The position numbers and the translations under genes are program-made. 64,000 bases of DNA, from positions 186,001-250,000 of the forward strand of contig BCJX01000021.1 in NCBI GenBank assembly GCA_001600415.1, read 5' to 3'. This DNA comes from Pascua guehoae (taxonomy: Eukaryota; Basidiomycota; Tremellomycetes; Trichosporonales; Trichosporonaceae). The first letter of the stretch is position 1, and each line of letters begins with the position of its first letter. Positions 57,495-64,000 of the stretch are shown here, piece after piece. The notes under the pieces were generated by a model. It saw only the letters and a program-made list of their open reading frames with translations. It made no database searches and was not told where the DNA came from.

Positions 57495-58788
57495 ATGCCT
57501 CCCCGTCGGCGCAGCAAGAGGATCGCCGCTGCAGCGGCAGTATCCGCAAGGCCCCCTTCGTATGAGCCGTCTGCCGCCAGTCAATTCTGGTGGATTGACC
57601 ACCTCCGCCGCAGCGTTATCGCCATGCTGGGCAACCACAAAACACAGCGCCACCATCTCCTTCCGCTGCTTACCGTCAACCGCCAAGCCTTTGTGGACGT
57701 CGTGGCTACGCTCTACCGAAACTTTCATCTTTACGACTATCCAGTCTGGCACCATCCGGTTCCTATTGTGAGTGCTCCTTGAATGCTTCCTATCTGACAA
57801 CCAGCACCGCATAAACATTTATGCTTGGGCCGTAAAGACGCTTGATGTGGAGGGAAGCCTTCCGTTCTGTGTCGACATTTCAGGGTACGAAGGTCTGCTT
57901 CACAAGTTTCCAAACGTCACATCCATCTTATCGACCAACTGCATCGAGTTCGATCGTATGGACGACGGCGTGTGGACGATCGTGGCGTTCGTAATCCTCA
58001 ACATTGACCCCGACGGGGAGGTCTCCTTTTCTCCGAGTGACTATCACATCCCGCCCCATATCGAAGTCTTCGCCACTCCCATCATCGACTTTTCCCCAAT
58101 CACCGAGGAGGCTCAAGAAATTTTCGATCGTCGTGTGCGCCTGGATCAGACTCATACCTTGGACTTCCCCCTCGACCTCGTGCATGTCATCACAGAGTTG
58201 GTGATCGCCCCCGATCACTCACTTGAAACTTGGTTCTGGCTTACGAAACAACCATCGTTTCCCTCAGTCATGGCTTGCAGTATACCCTATCGTTTCATCT
58301 CATTGCGGGAGCTTTTGCAACTTTCGGAAAGCCTTCCGCACCTTGAACGCCTCGAGGTAGAGGTCTGGGCAAGTGCAGAGGAGGCTTTCTACCACTTCCC
58401 ATGGTCGAAATTCGATTCCCTTGATACGCTCGACCTTACCGTGATCGCCCCTTGTCCTATCGAGGAGCCGTTCGTCAACGTCCCGCCCAAGATTGAGCGC
58501 CTGTTACTTCTCTTCAAAGTCGGTGCTTTCAATGAACTCGACCAACGCCTCTCCCCGCCCAGCAGCGTTATTCCGAAGATCCTTCCGCTCCCAGAGAAGC
58601 TTGCAGCGACCCTTCAGGCCTGCGGGTTCGGTCGTCAGCACAACGATTATGAAATCAAGCTTAAATCTCTCCGCAAAGGCGTGAAGACCGGCCGCATAGA
58701 GAAGTGGTACCAGGACGCGGTACAGCAGCAACTCGACGCACTTGTGGCGGGCGAGAAATCGGATACTGCGGCTGTCCACAGCAAGTGA
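57495..58788 (+). CDS. Family B paralogue 1, unknown function
   Basis: Two exons, 57495-57767 and 57805-58788, 418 residues. A basic start (MPPRRRSKRIAAAAA) is followed by SAASQFWWIDHLRRSVIAML, then LLPLLTVNRQAFVDVVATLY, an F-box-like or LRR-cap-like segment. Shared with the next paralogue: KTLDVEGSLPFCVDISGYEG, LLHKFPN, SPSDYHIPPHIEVF, SLETWFWLTKQPSFP, FISLRELLQLSESLPHLERL and HFPWSKFDSL. The pattern of helical repeats with LxxLxxL suggests a degenerate leucine-rich fold, but that is inference. It is intact, in tandem with two relatives. Confidence 0.75.
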
Positions 58789-59435
58789 CAGAATACAGGC
58801 GCCGATCGGGTGCTCACCCGAGAAGGGTAGGATTCCTTCTGTAGTTCAGAATCCACACACCAGATTCCATAAGAAGAATAGCAGGAAACGACAAGACGTG
58901 ACGGATAGGAGTGGGCAACTTCCATATGTGAGAGGGAAAGAGAGTTGTTTGTGCCTAACGACTGGACAAGGACGACTTGGTGTTCATAGACACACGATGT
59001 AAGCAAGGACGCTGTTCTCTGTGGCAAGCCACGTCTGCATGATGAGTGTGACTAGCACTGAACAGCCTGCACAACTGCAGTGATGATATGTAGTGTGGGG
59101 CAGGCCGGGGACCCCATTTCACCTGGGGTACAAGGTCGATCCATGGGGGGGGATCCATCCAGTCATCTAGGTGCTACGCACACGTCACCCACCTCCCACC
59201 TCCAGTTGCAACTTTGTCATTCGAATCAAAATAGACTCTCTCACTTTCTCTTCCTTCCTCTTTTCATCGACTCTCTTTCTTCGCTTCTCTCACTCTTCAA
59301 CCTCCAACCTTTCTCTCTCTCCGACACGCTTACTCTCTCTTTCGCTCCTCATCGTCCTTCCCCACATTCCTCCCCTCCCTCAATCCGCTCTGCGATCTGC
59401 GTTTCTGGTCTCCAACCACAACAGTACCACACATC
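58789..59435. other. Spacer and leader of family B copy 2
   Basis: A long CT-rich leader occupies about 59230-59430. No gene seen. Confidence 0.5.
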
Positions 59436-60695
59436 ATGTCGACCACCAGTACCAAATCGCCTCCGCTCCCGCCTTCCTCGACCTCGATGCCGTCCGCTGC
59501 CAGTCAATTCTGGAAGATTGATCACCTCCGCAAGGCCGTACTCGACACATTTCGGCCCGGCGGTATCAATGTGAGCCAGCACAACACTCTTGTGCCCCTC
59601 CTCACCGTGAATCGCCAGACGTTTGCGGATGTCGTTTCGATTCTCTACTTTCGACTCAAGTTTTACAACTCCCCTGCTTGTCACCACCGGGTTGCAACTG
59701 TGAGTGTGCCATGCCTTGAATTAAGTCCCACTGCTGACATCAAGTATCGCACTCTTGCCTACGCGCGTGCAGTCAAGTATCTGGACCTCGAGGGCAGCCT
59801 TCCTTTCTGCGTCGACATCTACGGCTGCGAGGGTCTCGTCCACAGGTTTCCCAATATCGTTCGGGTCGAGTACCAAGACGGCAGTATTGATTGGGACGGC
59901 GGAACAGAATGGACCTACATGCCCACAGTGCGCGTTAACGTCTGCGACAACGGCCACGCGTCATGCTCTCCCAGCGACTACCTTTTGCCACCGCACTTCG
60001 AAACGTTTGTCATGGCCGACATTGAAGTTGGCCCCGTCTCCTGGGAAGGCCGCGTGAAGCTCGATCGCAGTGTTCGAGTCAGGAAGGAACAAACAGTCCG
60101 CATTCTGGGCGGCTACCCGGCGACCAGCGTGAGGCTCACCCTTCACCCGTCGCAATCGCTCAAGACTTGGTTCTGGATTGCCAAACAAGACACCTTTCCC
60201 CTGGTGAAGCACTTGAACCTAGAAGATCAATTCATTTCACTTCAAACCCTCCGCGAGGTGGCAACAGTGTTCCCCGAAGCTGTGGAGCTTTGTCTCAACA
60301 TCGAGGGAAGTCTTTCTTGGGCCCTCTCCCACTTTCCATGGTCCAAATTTACCGATCTTCTCGTTGTGCGGCTCGGCGTTCGCTCAGGCAATCGTTCCAT
60401 CCGCAACATCGACCAACAGAATCTGCCCGAACTCGACTACCTCGTGCTCACTTTCTATGTCAGCGCCCACATTGGCACGCGCAAGGCCCTCTTCAACAAC
60501 CTTCCTCCTGCGCGAAATCTCGCGACGCTGATTCGCAAATTTGGACTCCACCCCTACGCCTACGACATTGAGATCTGTTACCACGCAGGAGGCCGCAACG
60601 ACTTGCGCAACGTGTACACCACCGCCGTACAGACCGAGCTCGAGTGTATCGTAGCGAGCGAATCCGCCGACTCGATGGTTGTAGACAGCAACTGA
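59436..60695 (+). CDS. Family B paralogue 2, unknown function
   Basis: Two exons by homology, 59436-59699 and 59745-60695, 404 residues. The intron (59700-59744) sits at the same place as in paralogue 1 but is 45 nt long without a stop, so retained transcripts would still be translated (419 residues). Shared motifs are SAASQFWKIDHLRKAVLDTF, LVPLLTVNRQTFADVVSILY, KYLDLEGSLPFCVDIYGCEG, CSPSDYLLPPHFETF, SLKTWFWIAKQDTFP, FISLQTLREVATVFPEAVEL and HFPWSKFTDL. The C-terminus ends SADSMVVDSN, like SDTAAVHSK of paralogue 1. Function unknown. Confidence 0.75.
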   Translation: MSTTSTKSPPLPPSSTSMPSAASQFWKIDHLRKAVLDTFRPGGINVSQHNTLVPLLTVNRQTFADVVSILYFRLKFYNSPACHHRVATVSVPCLELSPTADIKYRTLAYARAVKYLDLEGSLPFCVDIYGCEGLVHRFPNIVRVEYQDGSIDWDGGTEWTYMPTVRVNVCDNGHASCSPSDYLLPPHFETFVMADIEVGPVSWEGRVKLDRSVRVRKEQTVRILGGYPATSVRLTLHPSQSLKTWFWIAKQDTFPLVKHLNLEDQFISLQTLREVATVFPEAVELCLNIEGSLSWALSHFPWSKFTDLLVVRLGVRSGNRSIRNIDQQNLPELDYLVLTFYVSAHIGTRKALFNNLPPARNLATLIRKFGLHPYAYDIEICYHAGGRNDLRNVYTTAVQTELECIVASESADSMVVDSN

Positions 60696-61242
60696 AGAGC
60701 ACCGAACATGGTATTTTCGTTTAACGGGTTAGCAAGAGAGGAGTTACCCAGGATCGTGCGACGGTGACGAGTTCCGTACGTGCGCGAACGACACTTTGAA
60801 CCACACGACGGGGAGAAGACAATACGATTGAAAGGACGTCCACGACACGAAGAAGAAACCATTGAAAGAACAGAGGAGCTGAGGAGTTGACAAGGAGTTG
60901 ACGAGCACGACACACGGAACGGTTCGATAGCCTGTGCATTGACCCAAGTCCTGGTAAACAGTACTATGTAGACACGACAGCAACACGACATATATGCACA
61001 CATTCGTCGCAAAATACAATAACAGCAACAGAACTTAATGTACTCGACAATGGTTAGTCACGTGTACCTGACGTCATGGGTCACTCACAACATGCCCCAT
61101 GGCTCGTCCACAACAAGCAAGACTAGTTCACACACCACCAAGCTACGCACCTCATCTCTCCTCCGTCCCATTCCCCCCCCCCTCCCTCCATCACCATCTC
61201 ATCCACATCATACACCCATCCTCCCGAAAAGTACCGCCAAAC
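60696..61242. other. Spacer and leader of family B copy 3
   Basis: No gene seen; the last 100 bases before the ATG are C-rich. Confidence 0.5.
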
Positions 61243-62967
61243 ATGACGACCACGGCAACCCCGGCCGAGCAGGTCTGGGCCATCGGCCACCTCCGCACGG
61301 CCATCCTCGAGGGCGCGCTTGTGCCGCCCGCCGACCTCGAGCAGACAGTCTGGCCCACACCGACCGACCCGCCGCCCAAGATTGGGGACTGGACGGCACA
61401 CGAGCTCTTTACAATGCTCACGTTTTCCCGCGAGGTGTTTCCCTACGTCGTGCGCGTGCTGTACCAGACGCTCAACCTCGCGGATTTGCCGAGTTGGTAC
61501 CGGGACGTGCCTGAGGTGAGTGGTAAATGACAGTCGCCTAATCAGCGCTAGAAATACTGACCTTGCCAGGAGCGGTTGGCGCTGTACAAGTCTTCCGTGA
61601 TCCAGGTAGACGTTACAGGCTGTCTTCCGCTCTGCGTTTCGCACGAAGAAGGTCTTCGGTATATCTGTCCCCATTTCCAGATCCTCAAGGCGCTCAATGT
61701 GCAGCTGTCGCCGAGTGAAATCGAGCCCTTGAAGGGTCTCATGAACATGGGCGGCGGGCCGCAGACGTCGGAGAAACGCAAGCTGGTCAGCTTCACCGAC
61801 ATTGAGGTCAAGGATACATCCCCATGGCGGTTCCAGCGATACCTCGTGCCTAAAAGGCAGGGCATATATCTTTTCGAGCTCGAGCATTTCACTCACGTCC
61901 GGGTGAGAAGCCGCACTACCGAGGACCGGGACAAATTCGATATCGACATGTACCACCACCCCCCGAACATGGCCCAGGACTTTTTCGGGGCCATTGCAGG
62001 TCGCCGTTCGCGCACCAACAAAGTATCGCTCGAAATATCTCCCGAGCAGACCTTTGCCACTTGGCAGCGCATCCTCCTAGGCGTCAAGGGTGCCGTGTTC
62101 CTACACTCGCTTCGCTTGCCCCAGCGTCTGCTGTCGCTCGACCAACTGCAACTCCTCAGCACCTGTTTCGACAGGATAGGCGTCCGTGCCCTCGTACTGG
62201 GTACTACCGAGTCGTTCCACGTTCTTCTGCGGAGCGACATCTGGCGAAAGTTTGGCATGTGCCATGTTCTCGACCTGACAGTCGCATGTTATCCCAGGGG
62301 GACCGACGACGACACGCCTGGTCCGCGCGACGTGGTCATCGGCGACCTGACCGACGCGGCGGGCCCGTGGGGAGAAATCGAGCGCGTCAAGAAGTTTTCG
62401 AGGCTGACACTCAACCTCGCGGTCGACGTCCCTGCGGGCCTCGACGTGGCAGCCCAAGAACGCTACATTTCCGACTGTTTGCCAGACACCGACGAGCTCG
62501 TCCGTGTCTTGACCACCATCGTCGCGGGCTACGGCCGAGGCGACCCCGAATCGATACGCATCACCATCAAGGCGCAGGCAGATCCAAAGATGCTTGCCGC
62601 GCTCCAAACACGCTACTCTAACGAGGTGACCGCCAAGGTCAACGAAACAGCGTACCGCCAGCGGCTGAGCGCACTCACCGACCAATTCCAAATTGCCGCC
62701 GATAACGACAAGGCTCACAGCGAATTCAAGGCCGAGAACGATGCTCTCAAGCGCGAGAATGCGCGTCTTAAGGTGGAGAACAAACGTCTCAAATCCGAAA
62801 TTCAACGTCTCATGGGCACCAACGCCCAGGGAGAGGAACGCAAGGTATGTTTGACAGCAGCGGGATAGTTCTGACTCCAGTCCGAGGCCTCGGCCACAGC
62901 CGTTGCCGACACCTCACGGGAACAAGACTCCAAGCGGCGTAAGGTGGAGTCGGATCGCAACGAGTAA
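61243..62967 (+). CDS. Family B paralogue 3 with coiled coil and NLS-like tail
   Basis: Three exons: 61243-61515, 61570-62844 and 62881-62967, 544 residues. The first exon is 91 codons, as in paralogue 1, and opens VWAIGHLRTAILEGALVPP with TFSREVFPYVVRVLYQTLNL. The body shares the ground plan (VDVTGCLPLCVSHEEGLRYI, SLEISPEQTFATWQRILLGV, LLSLDQLQLLSTCFD) but is far more diverged. Unlike the others it has a C-terminal heptad stretch (EFKAENDALKRENARLKVEN, KRLKSEIQRL) that should form a leucine-zipper-like coiled coil, and a basic SKRRKVESDRNE tail that could be a nuclear signal. No DNA-binding basic region of the bZIP type is seen before the zipper. Function unknown. Confidence 0.75.
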
Positions 62968-64000
62968 CGAGTGGAGTGGAATGTACCGTACGGCCTCCGA
63001 CAATGGCGCTTGGTGACTGAAACCGTAGTGAACATTACGAGTACAGAGGATGCGCGCGCGAATGAGCGAGCCGAGTGAGCATGCCGACTTCGTGTATCCA
63101 AGCCGTGTATCGTGTACACTAGGGAGAATGAACCTCTGAGTGCCGCCAAAACAAAAGCCATATGGCTAGCATGAGAGCGTGAGACTCCAGGCGTCCAGAC
63201 AGATCTGGCAGCCTCTACCCTGATACAATAGAAGGAGCACTAAAAGAGAGCTACTTCTGAACATCCAACAGGTCATATCGAGAAAGCACGGTTAATTTTG
63301 GCACGTGGGACCAGCTGCGTCACTCTGTGTTGGACCATTGTCCCATACCTGTGCAGTCGCTCGCACAGTTAGGTCCATGCAGCGCTCTATCGCGCATTGC
63401 AATACGTGCTACAGACGAGACTGCACACATCCGCGAAGGACGGACCGGCTGGTGGCTTAATGGAGACATTGTGTAAGCGAAAGCACAGGCATCGAGCCCT
63501 GATTCACTGGGCGCACATACGGATAGCTGACCATGCACCTAGAGCGGAGTGAGCGTCATCCGATTCCACGCGAGCCGTGACGTTGGGTGGTGTGAGAAGG
63601 GCGACAATTTCCATTCACCTCTTATGCTCGTCAATGCCCTTTACTCTTCCTACTCACACCATCAGGTAGCCGAGCATCAAACCATTGCCCGCGGCTGTGC
63701 ACTGCACCTGGGGTGTGGCCTGTCTCGGTGCGGTTCACCTCCGGCTCCCGAACACCGTTTTAAGCACTGACCCCATCGCCCATTTCAGAGCTACCTATTC
63801 TGAGTTGCCAGGACTAGGCAACGCCGACAGTATGTGTCACCTCAGTCACGCCACCAACTCGGGCCAATGTTGATCAGCGCTCGTCCGATACGGATACGGC
63901 TCTGATTGCCCGACAAAACGGAGCAACCTACCACGTGATGGCCGATGCGGCAGCCATTCTGGACACGCCAAGCCCCAAGCTGACAGCTCTTGTGATGAGC
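62968..64000. other. Terminal kilobase, nothing recognised
   Basis: No splice-consistent gene, tRNA or repeat was found. Short frames (for example 63549-63770 plus) lack motifs. Confidence 0.45.

Overview
The window looks like nuclear DNA of a basidiomycete yeast of the Tremellomycetes, most likely Trichosporonales (the Cutaneotrichosporon / Trichosporon / Vanrija / Apiotrichum group). The evidence is high GC, genes split by many short GTGAGT...CTRAC-N(few)-AG introns of about 35-60 nt, CT-rich 5' leaders, and typical fungal housekeeping genes. The species is an inference; no marker gene names it. Exon borders were read by hand from splice signals and frame continuity.

Region by region. 0.2-2.6 kb: a Zn2Cys6 transcription factor (+). 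6.1-15.2 kb: four minus-strand genes in a row: a secreted intradiol-dioxygenase-like protein, a disordered protein of unknown function, a GPI-tailed aspartyl protease, and the endosomal protein Vps55. 15.2-22.2 kb is gene-poor; the one firm gene is a SUR7/PalI-family membrane protein. 22.2-32.1 kb is an accessory block: an F-box-like gene, a broken GH88 glucuronyl hydrolase and a broken MFS permease facing away from each other, then three tandem F-box-like paralogues (family A), the first with a premature stop.

32.7-56.9 kb is a dense housekeeping block: DAHP synthase (shikimate pathway), a five-CCCH zinc finger protein like Red5/ZC3H3 head-to-head with a Rec8-type meiotic kleisin, cyclin H (CAK/TFIIH), Atg27, cytoplasmic dynein intermediate chain with an apparent Gly/Gln/Trp-rich tail, an LYR-type protein, mitochondrial Mn-SOD, the U5 snRNP protein Dib1/Dim1, and Ssl1 (TFIIH). 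57.5-63.0 kb holds a second tandem triplet (family B) of unknown function; the last kilobase shows no gene I can support.

Most housekeeping genes share no pathway. Likely functional pairings are the Red5-like/Rec8 divergent pair (in fission yeast the Red5 machinery removes meiotic mRNAs, rec8 among them) and two TFIIH subunits about 12 kb apart. The GH88 and MFS remnants suggest a lost carbohydrate-use module. Other notable signals are micro-exons of 10-15 nt, long poly-G tracts near the 5' ends of introns, and tandem repeats that have swollen some introns.
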